A stretch of DNA of 5,969 nt from an uncultured Eubacteriales bacterium (GCA_900321665.1 ONWY01000095.1:1-5969), one strand, 5' to 3'. Numbered from the stretch's first letter, positions 1 to 5,232 are shown. Notes: generated by a model from the sequence alone, not told the origin. A program made the numbers and translations.

Positions 1-409
1 CCACTACGAAGCTTTGGTCCTCTTCATCATTGTTATCACCCTTGGTGATGATGATTTGGTTGCCGCCGGCATCGGTTCTGATATCCACAATTCTGTGCGT
101 ATTTAAGAAATCTACCAAAATATTATCTTCATTGAGCTGCTGCGACCAGAAGGTCACAATGTCGCCCTTGTGGAAGTTCTCAAGTACTCTCTGCTCCTTC
201 GGAACCATTTTTCCGACAATCAGGTCACCTGTCTCGAAGACAGGTGACATGGAATTCGATTGTACGGAGAAAGGAACATAGCCGAATAAATTCGCTACAC
301 CGCTATCTCGGGCAGTGATTGATACCACGGCGATAATCGCCGAAACAATTACTACCAAAACGATAAATATATCAATAATAATGTTTAAGATTTTCTTTAA
401 TACTTCCAT
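1..409 (-). CDS. sipW: SipW-type signal peptidase I (partial, C-terminus beyond window)
   Basis: Membrane serine protease that would remove signal peptides from exported proteins. The visible 136 codons show a short N-terminus, one hydrophobic segment (about residues 8-32), then the box SNSMSPVFETGDLIV with the probable nucleophile Ser53, then THRIVDI with His105, then TKGDNN with Asp125. His in place of the usual Lys general base marks the archaeal/ER-type (SipW) subfamily of signal peptidase I; this is family knowledge. The start is the ATG at 407-409; a GGAAAGG sequence lies about 12 nt upstream, a slightly long spacing. It is the last visible gene of the minus-strand operon, 105 nt after the TasA-like gene, with no clear terminator or convincing promoter in the gap. 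This fits a dedicated peptidase for the neighbouring signal peptides. The gene runs off the left edge, so the C-terminal region cannot be judged. Confidence 0.92.
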   Translation of the reverse strand, partial: MEVLKKILNIIIDIFIVLVVIVSAIIAVVSITARDSGVANLFGYVPFSVQSNSMSPVFETGDLIVGKMVPKEQRVLENFHKGDIVTFWSQQLNEDNILVDFLNTHRIVDIRTDAGGNQIIITKGDNNDEEDQSFVV

Positions 410-514
410 AGCCCGAAATAGCCTTTCCACATGTAATTAGTCTGTTATAATGTTTTAAACTTTATAACTAGAGATTTGCCGAAATTTTAAATTAGTTTTA
501 AATATTTATAAAAC

Positions 515-1309
515 TTAGATAGAGGTACCAAAGTTGAACTCGAAGGAGTCAATGATTTGGCCCATTGCAGTGTTGTTGCAGCGGCTGTCGTTACCCTCAA
601 GCCATACAGTGATGGAGATGGTCTGCGGAACGTTTGCACCAAGAGTAGCAACAAGTGCATCTGCAGTATTAGCAGTGGTGATAACCTGCTGGGTCTTAGT
701 GATGCCTTCAATATCTTCATTAGAATAGAACTTAGCGAAGGAAGCGCTATCCTGAACATAGGAGCCTGCTGCTGTAATAGCATAAGTAGTTTGAGCAGTG
801 CCTAAGCAAAATACCTTAGCAGCATTATCGCCAACCTTAACAGCGATTCTGATTGCCGGAGCAATAGAAGCGTTGTTAGAAGCGGTGATGCTCTTTACAT
901 AGAGCGGTGTGTCAGGAGCAGTTGATTTTACATCAAACTCATAAGTAGCTGTCTTACCGCCTTCACCTATGGACTTAACCAAAGTGGTAGACTCAGAACC
1001 TGCAGCAGTAACATCTTTTACTTCGATGAAGCTGGCACCGTTGAGAGATGAACAGGGAGTAAGAAGGGTGTTAGCGGTATAAGTGATATCGTAAGCACCA
1101 ACCCACTTTGATTCATCGGTCACAGAAGAACCCTTGTCAGCAAAAAGCAAGGAGCTCGGCTGTGAAGACTTGAAGCTGAGACCGCTTGCCTTAGCAGCTG
1201 TGTTGGATGCAAACCAAGCGTATGTAGCGCCGGATAAAGCAACAACAGCAACCAAAAGCATAGCAAGAGAAGCAATTAAAGCCTTTTTACGCATGTTTTT
1301 TGTTTTCAT
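515..1309 (-). CDS. Secreted TasA-like protein with SipW-type signal peptide
   Basis: 264 aa, probably the main exported structural protein of this operon. The N-terminus is basic (MKTKNMRKK), followed by a hydrophobic core (10-26) and GATYAWF (27-33). That arrangement is the signature of SipW-dependent signal peptides as in TasA/camelysin-type proteins; cleavage is likely near Ala31. The mature part is Ser/Thr/Ala-rich and probably mostly beta-strand. It ends with VWLEGNDSRC (W236 to C244), a motif repeated in the two upstream genes. Cys residues lie at 85, 168 and 244. The start is fixed by an excellent Shine-Dalgarno site, AAAGGAGGA (1317-1325, minus strand), 7 nt from the ATG. Codon use differs from its neighbours: of 38 Ala codons one is GCC and none GCG, and GTT, GGT and ACT are frequent, as expected for an abundantly made protein. 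Overall similarity to TasA itself was not recognised beyond the signal and general design. Fibre function is inferred. Confidence 0.85.
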   Translation of the reverse strand: MKTKNMRKKALIASLAMLLVAVVALSGATYAWFASNTAAKASGLSFKSSQPSSLLFADKGSSVTDESKWVGAYDITYTANTLLTPCSSLNGASFIEVKDVTAAGSESTTLVKSIGEGGKTATYEFDVKSTAPDTPLYVKSITASNNASIAPAIRIAVKVGDNAAKVFCLGTAQTTYAITAAGSYVQDSASFAKFYSNEDIEGITKTQQVITTANTADALVATLGANVPQTISITVWLEGNDSRCNNTAMGQIIDSFEFNFGTSI

Positions 1310-1390
1310 TGTTTAATCCTCCTTTAGGATTTCTTTCCGTACAAACCGAAAAGATTTAAAAATTATTTATTTAAAATGTGCTTGCGATAC

Positions 1391-2194
1391 TTAAGAGAAA
1401 GCAGGTGCTTGGCTCTCTTCAGAGTCGGCAACAGAGAAGAGTATCCTCGACCTGATGTAGCCTCCTAAGATATCGTTTGTACATTCTAAATCGTTTCCTT
1501 CAATCCAGATGACAACGGTGTATTTGTCAACCGAACCGGGCGAAAAGTCTTTGCTTTGGGTTTGCATAATCGTCGTATCGTCGAGCCAGGCAATGGTGCC
1601 CTGCTCGGCTTTGGAGCGGTCTGCTTTGGTTCCCTTGGCGTAGACAAGCTCATCGCCGTTTTTGATAATCATTACCCGAATTGCTTCATCCATCCCGTTG
1701 GCAGTGCCGGTCAGCTCCATGGTACCGGTGTAATCCAAGCTGTCTTTACCGCCGTTTTTGAGGTAGAAGGTGTATGCCAGGTAATTTTCGCCGTTGTGGG
1801 CGCCGTCTGTCTTATCAAGGTTTTTCGGCAGCCAATCGTATGTAATGTTGGTCGCATCCTGCACCTTCGGCGCGCTGAGCTGGATTGCCGCGTTTTCAAA
1901 GCCTTCATCGGCACTGAGCACGATACCGTTTTCGCGCAAGTCCCTGTCGGTACTGATGACCAAGTCGCCATACAGCGTGATGAACAGGGAGACCAACCAA
2001 AGAATCAACAAAATTAATAAAATAGTAAGGATGGTAATGATGATTTTTTTGATTACCTTATTATCCCGCGAGGTTTGCTCCGCTTCCCTGCCGGCATTGG
2101 CTCTGCCGACAATGCGCTGTGTTTGCGCTTCCAAAGAATTCAGGTCAAGCGGCGTGAATTCCTCTTCGGGTTTTACCTTTTTCTTTCTTGCCAT
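1391..2194 (-). CDS. Single-pass membrane protein, paralog of the SipW-operon proteins
   Basis: 267 aa with no named family recognised. Residues 1-48 are hydrophilic and charged (MARKKKVKPEEEF...), followed by one long hydrophobic helix (about 50-75, III-TILTILLILLILWLVSLFITLY), then an extracellular-type domain of about 190 residues. The AWF signal signature of the other two structural proteins is absent, so it probably stays anchored with its C-terminus outside. The C-terminal domain carries IWIEGNDLEC (W230 to C238), matching VWLEGNDSRC and VWIEGEDPLC of its neighbours at the same distance from Trp to Cys; EAIRVMIIKNGDELVY (170-185) resembles PAIRIAVKVGDNAAKVF of the downstream protein. 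C238 is its only cysteine. The start ATG is preceded by GGAG at good spacing. It is the second gene of the operon, 69 nt after the previous one and 81 nt before the next. A role as membrane anchor or assembly base for the secreted protein is inference. Confidence 0.8.
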   Translation of the reverse strand: MARKKKVKPEEEFTPLDLNSLEAQTQRIVGRANAGREAEQTSRDNKVIKKIIITILTILLILLILWLVSLFITLYGDLVISTDRDLRENGIVLSADEGFENAAIQLSAPKVQDATNITYDWLPKNLDKTDGAHNGENYLAYTFYLKNGGKDSLDYTGTMELTGTANGMDEAIRVMIIKNGDELVYAKGTKADRSKAEQGTIAWLDDTTIMQTQSKDFSPGSVDKYTVVIWIEGNDLECTNDILGGYIRSRILFSVADSEESQAPAFS

Positions 2195-2240
2195 TCTTTT
2201 TCTCCAAAATTATATAAATATCATTAAAACCATTCAAATT

Positions 2241-2259
2241 GCTGCGCCCGGTGCGCAGC
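2241..2259 (-). other. Intercistronic GC-rich stem-loop after the first operon gene
   Basis: GCTGCGC (2241-2247) and GCGCAGC (2253-2259) form a perfect 7-bp stem with a 5-nt loop. It begins 5 nt beyond the stop of the 283-aa gene. On the minus strand it is followed by AATTTGAATGGTTTT rather than an uninterrupted T run, so it is at best a leaky terminator. It might lower expression of downstream genes or protect an mRNA end. Confidence 0.5.
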
Positions 2260-2263
2260 GGTT

Positions 2264-3115
2264 TTATTGCGCGATTTTATCGCCCTCAAACTGCAGGTCT
2301 ACCGAGAAGCCTGCCTGCTGCACACTGTTGTCGCACAGCGGATCCTCGCCCTCAATCCAGACGCGCACGGTGATTTGCTTGGGAGTGTTTGCCTCAAGCG
2401 AGCAAATCTTATTGGCTTCGCTGTTTTCGGAAATGTTCCAAAAGGCATTGGTTTGGTTTGCCGCATAGCCGCGCTGTTCGATTTCATAAATCTTCGGAGA
2501 TTCACCTTCGGGTGCGAAGCTGATTCTCGCTGCGCGGATAACCTCTGCCTGTGCGGCGGTATTGTCTGCCGCGGAGGTGATTTTGGTGCCGTCGTTCGCG
2601 CCGGCTTCGCTCTCTTTATCGGTCAGGTAAACATCGACCGCGTTGCCGGAAATCAGCCACAGGTTAATCAGCAGATATTCGCCGTTGCCCGGGCCCTCCT
2701 CGGTACGCTCGGTGCCGTTTTGCAAAAACAGGCGAGTGCCGATATCGCTCGAAGCATTTTGGGTGGAGAGCGGCTCAAGGCGGATGTCCTGCAAGACCTT
2801 GTAGTTGTTGGCGGTCAGCTGCGCATTAATCATCTCGGCGGTGACCTCTTTTTCGTAGGCATTGATATCGGTGCCGAGGTTGGAGGTGGCAATTCTAAGC
2901 TCGCTGCCGGTGGTACAGTTCATATCTAAGCCATCTGTGCCCGCGAGACCGGAAACAGTGAACCAGGCAAGGGTTGTGGTAATCATCACAAGCAGCGAAA
3001 TGATGAAAATCGAGAAGGAAGTTTTGTACTTCACTCTTGCGCGGAGTGTCGCAAGCTCGGCATTCAGCTCTTCTACTGTTTGCAACTGTGTTTGCACACC
3101 TCTGTTTTCTGCCAT
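2264..3115 (-). CDS. Coiled-coil/membrane protein with SipW-like TLAWF signal
   Basis: 283 aa, first gene of the operon. Residues 1-30 are hydrophilic with a short heptad-like stretch (VEELNAELATLRARV, 14-28). A hydrophobic segment (about 33-50) follows and ends in TTTLAWFTVS, resembling the SipW-type signal motif but behind an unusually long cytoplasmic leader. The remaining 230 residues are predicted extracellular and end with VWIEGEDPLC (W253 to C261), the signature shared with the next two genes; INLWLISGN and RAARISF segments also have counterparts there. Cys residues are at 67, 238 and 261. An in-frame TTG at 3134-3136 would add seven residues, but it lies in the Shine-Dalgarno sequence GGAAAGGAG, which serves the ATG at 3113-3115; hence the start chosen. 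Whether SipW cleaves it or it remains anchored cannot be told. It could be a minor subunit or initiator in the position TapA occupies in Bacillus, though I see no TapA homology. Confidence 0.8.
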   Translation of the reverse strand: MAENRGVQTQLQTVEELNAELATLRARVKYKTSFSIFIISLLVMITTTLAWFTVSGLAGTDGLDMNCTTGSELRIATSNLGTDINAYEKEVTAEMINAQLTANNYKVLQDIRLEPLSTQNASSDIGTRLFLQNGTERTEEGPGNGEYLLINLWLISGNAVDVYLTDKESEAGANDGTKITSAADNTAAQAEVIRAARISFAPEGESPKIYEIEQRGYAANQTNAFWNISENSEANKICSLEANTPKQITVRVWIEGEDPLCDNSVQQAGFSVDLQFEGDKIAQ

Positions 3116-3125
3116 GCTGACGGTA

Positions 3126-3132
3126 CTCCTTT
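3126..3132 (-). promoter_or_regulatory. Shine-Dalgarno site deciding the ATG start at 3115
   Basis: AAAGGAG on the minus strand, 10 nt before the ATG. It extends to GGAAAGGAG (3126-3134), which overlaps the alternative TTG codon (3134-3136) and so argues against that TTG as the start. Confidence 0.75.
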
Positions 3133-3153
3133 CCAAATTAGCTAACTTAATCT

Positions 3154-3170
3154 CTTATATATAATATAAG
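3154..3170. promoter_or_regulatory. AT-rich dyad in operon leader, possible operator
   Basis: Perfect inverted repeat CTTATAT-ATA-ATATAAG read on the plus strand, 7-bp arms and a 3-bp centre. It lies about 12-28 nt downstream of the predicted transcription start of the SipW operon. As RNA it would be a weak A-U hairpin; as DNA it could be a repressor site. An 8-bp palindrome TTAGCTAA follows at 3138-3145. Function is a guess; such dyads can arise by chance in AT-rich leaders. Confidence 0.3.
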
Positions 3171-3188
3171 TAGTTCTTTTGCACACTA

Positions 3189-3218
3189 ACTATACCACAA
3201 ACCGCTTCTCTTTTTCAA
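3189..3218 (-). promoter_or_regulatory. Sigma-A promoter of the four-gene SipW operon
   Basis: On the minus strand: -35 TTGAAA (3213-3218), 18-bp spacer (3195-3212), -10 TATAGT (3189-3194) preceded by TGG, giving an extended -10 (TGGTATAGT). Transcription would begin near 3182, leaving a leader of about 66 nt before the first ATG. It is the best promoter match upstream of this operon. Confidence 0.7.
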
Positions 3219-3390
3219 TATAAAAGCTTTAAAATAACAAATTAAAATCAAAATTCTATTATTTTTACAATTTTTTCTATAAAATTTTGGCAGAAATATA
3301 GATTTTTTCTTTATCATTTTATGACAAACTTTCTAATAAAACCATCCCTGTCTTAGGCACTTTTGACTAAAGTACTTTTCCTTTACAGCA
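3219..3390. other. AT-rich non-coding stretch
   Basis: Upstream of the SipW operon promoter, very AT-rich with many A and T runs. No credible open frame, RNA gene or strong hairpin was seen. It may contribute upstream promoter elements or bend the DNA; nothing specific can be assigned. Confidence 0.6.
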
Positions 3391-3394
3391 AAAG

Positions 3395-3415
3395 ACCGCG
3401 CACAATGTGCGCGGT
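3395..3415 (-). terminator. Rho-independent terminator, probably for the gtrA-lipoprotein operon
   Basis: Perfect stem CCGCGCAC (3396-3403) with GTGCGCGG (3407-3414), 3-nt loop, extended by A3395-T3415. Reading the minus strand, the stem is followed by TCTTTT; reading plus, by TTTT. It could therefore stop transcription both ways. No plus-strand gene lies upstream, so the likely customer is the minus-strand operon ending at 3758. That would make the repeat array part of its 3' untranslated region. Confidence 0.6.
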
Positions 3416-3434
3416 TTTAGTGTTTAGCATTAAA

Positions 3435-3709
3435 ATGCAAGGCACAGCCTTGCCACCTCTTAATGCCTCCCCTTGTCAGGGAAGGTGCCGACAAAGTCGG
3501 CGGAGGGGTAGTCATATAATGCAAGGCACAGCCTTGCCACCTCTTAATGCCTCCCCTTGTCAGGGAAGGTGCCGACAAAGTCGGCGGAGGGGTAGTCATA
3601 AAATGCAAGGCACAGCCTTGCCACCTCTTAACGCCTCCCCTTGTCAGGGGAGGTGCCGACAAAGTCGGCGAAAGGGTAGTCATAAAATGCAAGGCACAGC
3701 CTTGCCACC
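3435..3709. repeat. Tandem array of 84-bp palindromic units (3 full plus a 23-bp partial copy)
   Basis: Units begin at 3435, 3519, 3603 and 3687, exactly 84 bp apart; the fourth stops after 23 bp (3687-3709). Copies 1 and 2 differ by one base at the unit end. Copy 3 differs from copy 2 at four positions (unit positions 30, 49, 69 and 71). Each unit contains hairpin A, GCAAGGC-ACA-GCCTTGC (perfect 7-bp stem); hairpin B, CCTCCCCT-TGTC-AGGGAAGG (perfect 8-bp stem in copy 3, where it reads AGGGGAGG); and hairpin C, GCCGAC-AAA-GTCGGC. The partial copy keeps only hairpin A. From memory, B/C-type sequences occur as dispersed palindromes in Clostridia genomes; this is not verified here. There are no spacers, so it is not CRISPR. 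Because 84 is divisible by 3, long false open frames run through it on both strands. Confidence 0.95.
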
Positions 3710-3729
3710 ACAATTATTCATTATTCATT

Positions 3730-3750
3730 GCACGAAAGTACCTTTCGTGC
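3730..3750. other. Stem-loop just downstream of the lipoprotein gene
   Basis: GCACGAAA (3730-3737) and TTTCGTGC (3743-3750) form a perfect 8-bp stem with a 5-nt loop. It starts 7 nt past the stop codon of the transglutaminase-like gene on the minus strand. The following minus-strand sequence, AATGAATAATG, has no T run, so it is a poor intrinsic terminator. It may be an mRNA 3'-end stabiliser or a weak terminator backed up by the one at 3395-3415. Confidence 0.5.
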
Positions 3751-3757
3751 TTTCGCT

Positions 3758-4657
3758 CTACCTCACCACCACGCACTCCGGCACCGCAATGCGCGGCTTT
3801 TCGCGGTCCTTGTAAATTTCCTCGTCTGTCACGCAGAAATAGCGCTCGCCGGGGTTATCCTCGGTATCCGCCCAAGTGACATCAATGTGGTAGTAATCGC
3901 CCCCGATGCGCACAATGTTCCACTCGTGGTCGCTGTTGGAAACGCACATGCAGGCTATACCGAGCTTGTTTGCCAAGAGCTTGAAGGCGCGCGAGTAGCC
4001 CGAACAAACCGCCTTGCCATCCACCAGCGCCCCATCGGCATAGGAAGCGTTGGTTTGCGCCTCCTGCTGTGAATTGCCGGTGTAATCATAATCATAATCA
4101 CAGTTTTCAATCAGGTAATCATATATCGCTTTTGCCTTTGCGAAATCATCGGCATTCTCGGGCAGCGATTGCCGGATTTGCCGCGCGATACTCTCTATCT
4201 TTTGCATGCGCTCGTCGTATTGCACACCATTGTAAATGTACTGAATATCAAAGCGGGCAAGCTCCTCTCCCGTGCCGGTGTACTCGTACAAATTGCTGTT
4301 GCCGCGCACATAGAATAAATCCGGTCTGTCGGGCAAGAGGTAGTAGAAATAGACTCTGTCTACTATCTTGGCGGAAAATTCCGCCACATCCTCTTCCATA
4401 TACGCTTCGGAGCCTTCAATCGCTTCCACCAAGCGGTTGTAGACCTCTTTTTCGGCATCACTGAGGAAGTCATACACCAGCAAATCGCTCTCGTTATCCT
4501 GCGAAGGCGCCTGCGTTGTCGTTTCGGCTGCCGTGGTGGCGGGAGGCTTTGCAGTTGCGGTGGTGGTCGGCTGCGGTGCCCTGCGGCAGGCGGCAAGCAC
4601 GGCTGCCAAGCTCAGCGCTGCGATGAGCGCGGTACAGGATTTAAGAATCTGCTTCAC
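3758..4657 (-). CDS. Transglutaminase-like domain lipoprotein
   Basis: 299 aa from a GTG start. The N-terminus MKQILKSCTALIAALSLAAVLAAC is a lipoprotein signal with lipobox LAAC, so Cys24 would be lipidated and the protein tethered outside the membrane. A Pro/Thr-rich linker (about 25-56) follows, then a helical region, then the transglutaminase-like core (Pfam Transglut_core type, about 160-280). The triad is visible: Cys218 in GKAVCSGYS, His244 in SDHEWNIV, and Asp259 in YYHIDVTWAD. In this superfamily the core acts as a cysteine protease/peptidase or a cross-linking enzyme; the substrate here, perhaps cell wall or surface protein, is unknown. The frame stays open to an ATG at 4744, but that would give no signal peptide and a 104-bp overlap. 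The GTG has GGGAG 7 nt upstream and yields the lipobox. It overlaps the gtrA-like gene by 17 bp, indicating co-transcription and probable translational coupling. Confidence 0.88.
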   Translation of the reverse strand: MKQILKSCTALIAALSLAAVLAACRRAPQPTTTATAKPPATTAAETTTQAPSQDNESDLLVYDFLSDAEKEVYNRLVEAIEGSEAYMEEDVAEFSAKIVDRVYFYYLLPDRPDLFYVRGNSNLYEYTGTGEELARFDIQYIYNGVQYDERMQKIESIARQIRQSLPENADDFAKAKAIYDYLIENCDYDYDYTGNSQQEAQTNASYADGALVDGKAVCSGYSRAFKLLANKLGIACMCVSNSDHEWNIVRIGGDYYHIDVTWADTEDNPGERYFCVTDEEIYKDREKPRIAVPECVVVR

Positions 4658-5120
4658 TGCTATTCTCCCTTTTTTTGAAGATGATAAACTTGCTGAACAC
4701 ATAATTGAGGATGACCACGACCACCTGCATGATAACCTTTGCAATCATATTGCCGTTGATGCTGACAGATAAAATCTGCAGCGGCTGCATCTGCCCCATG
4801 CCGATGGCGCTGACAAGCAGCCACAGCCCGAGCTCCTCTACCCCGAGGCTGAACAGGCGCGCGCCGGCAAACGAAAGACTTTCGCGCAGCAGCACCTTTG
4901 CACTGCGCGATTTGGAGCCGAATACCCACACTTTATTGGTCACAAATGCAAAGGCGACGCTGCATATCCAGCTGAGCACATTGCTCACCAAATAGAGCTT
5001 CTCGCCGAGCAAAAAGTCAAACAGCTTGAAGCTGAGCAGGCTCACAAGCGTGGTCAGCACACCGAAGATAATATATTTTATGAGCTCCTTGATATTTTCT
5101 TTCCTGAAAAATGATTTCAT
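4641..5120 (-). CDS. GtrA-family integral membrane protein
   Basis: 159 aa with four hydrophobic segments (about 13-35, 42-65, 84-108 and 123-147), the usual GtrA topology and size. Family-typical stretches are KYIIFGVLTTLVSLLSFKLF near the start, AFAFVTNKVWVF in the middle and LNYVFSKFIIFKK at the end. GtrA-like proteins are thought to help move or use polyprenyl-phosphate-linked sugars in glycosylation of cell-surface polymers (family knowledge; the original is the Shigella phage glucosylation factor). No glycosyltransferase partner lies in the window. The start ATG (5118-5120) has AAGGAAG just upstream. It is the first gene behind the promoter at 5154-5182, overlapping the lipoprotein gene at its 3' end. 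The pairing with a surface lipoprotein suggests an envelope role, not a defined reaction. Confidence 0.88.
   Translation of the reverse strand: MKSFFRKENIKELIKYIIFGVLTTLVSLLSFKLFDFLLGEKLYLVSNVLSWICSVAFAFVTNKVWVFGSKSRSAKVLLRESLSFAGARLFSLGVEELGLWLLVSAIGMGQMQPLQILSVSINGNMIAKVIMQVVVVILNYVFSKFIIFKKRENSSEADS
4665..4669 (-). promoter_or_regulatory. Ribosome binding site deciding the GTG start at 4657
   Basis: GGGAG on the minus strand, 7 nt before the GTG codon (4655-4657) and inside the 3' end of the gtrA-like gene. Together with the lipobox it defines the lipoprotein start. Confidence 0.75.
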
Positions 5121-5153
5121 AATACTTCCTTTTCCTGTTTCGGATAATTCAAT

Positions 5154-5182
5154 ACTATACCTTAAATCGCCGATTTAGTCAA
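5154..5182 (-). promoter_or_regulatory. Sigma-A promoter of the gtrA-lipoprotein operon
   Basis: On the minus strand: -35 TTGACT (5177-5182), 17-bp spacer (5160-5176), -10 TATAGT (5154-5159). Each hexamer differs from consensus by one base. Transcription would start near 5147, about 27 nt before the gtrA-like ATG. The spacer contains a palindrome (see 5164-5176). Confidence 0.8.
5164..5176. promoter_or_regulatory. Palindrome in the gtrA promoter spacer, possible operator
   Basis: AAATCG-C-CGATTT, perfect 6-bp arms around one base, lying wholly between the -35 and -10 elements. A protein bound here would block RNA polymerase. It does not share the ACAAT-N8-ATTGT format of the two neighbouring dyads, so a different factor or no factor may be involved. 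Confidence 0.35.
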
Positions 5183-5189
5183 ATTTTTT

Positions 5190-5207
5190 ACAATTTGGTC
5201 CGATTGT
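5190..5207. promoter_or_regulatory. Dyad 1, ACAAT-N8-ATTGT, candidate TetR operator
   Basis: 18-bp dyad with perfect 5-bp arms and an 8-bp centre, just upstream of the gtrA -35. A second site with identical arms and spacing begins 25 bp further on. The divergent TetR-family gene next door makes self-regulation and gtrA regulation plausible; binding is inferred. Confidence 0.45.
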
Positions 5208-5214
5208 TTAAAAC

Positions 5215-5232
5215 ACAATATTTCTACATTGT
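5215..5232. promoter_or_regulatory. Dyad 2, ACAAT-N8-ATTGT, candidate TetR operator
   Basis: Same arms (ACAAT and ATTGT) and same 8-bp gap as the dyad at 5190-5207 but with a different centre, so the arms are what is conserved. It ends 8 bp before the TTGACA of the predicted regulator promoter. Confidence 0.45.

Noticed and set aside
410..514. Separate promoter or terminator between the TasA-like gene and sipW
   Set aside because: TATAAC- and TATAAA-like sequences occur but no -35 fits at 16-18 bp, and there is no GC-rich hairpin. Read-through from the operon is simpler.
1556..2017. Plus-strand open frames opposite the minus-strand operon (here, and at 30-281, 534-805, 1134-1316, 1794-2468, 2267-2929 and 2862-3164)
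   Set aside because: They lie antisense to well-supported genes with good ribosome sites and domain features, and show no family resemblance or regulatory signals of their own.
3116..3136. TTG start giving a 290-aa version of the first operon protein
   Set aside because: The TTG overlaps the Shine-Dalgarno sequence, which is properly placed for the ATG at 3113-3115.
3435..3709. CRISPR array
   Set aside because: Units are contiguous 84-bp tandem copies with no unique spacers, and no cas genes are present.
3363..3879. Open frames across the 84-bp repeats on both strands
   Set aside because: They exist only because the repeat period is a multiple of three. They have repetitive low-information peptides, no ribosome binding site and no recognisable domain.
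4658..4744. ATG start at 4744 for the transglutaminase-like gene
   Set aside because: It would add 29 residues with no signal sequence, lie deep in the gtrA-like gene, and lose the lipoprotein signal that the GTG start supplies.
4069..4995. Open frames in other frames over the lipoprotein and gtrA-like genes
   Set aside because: Compositionally odd (Arg/His/Cys-rich or Thr/Ser-rich) shadows of coding sequence, with no start signals.
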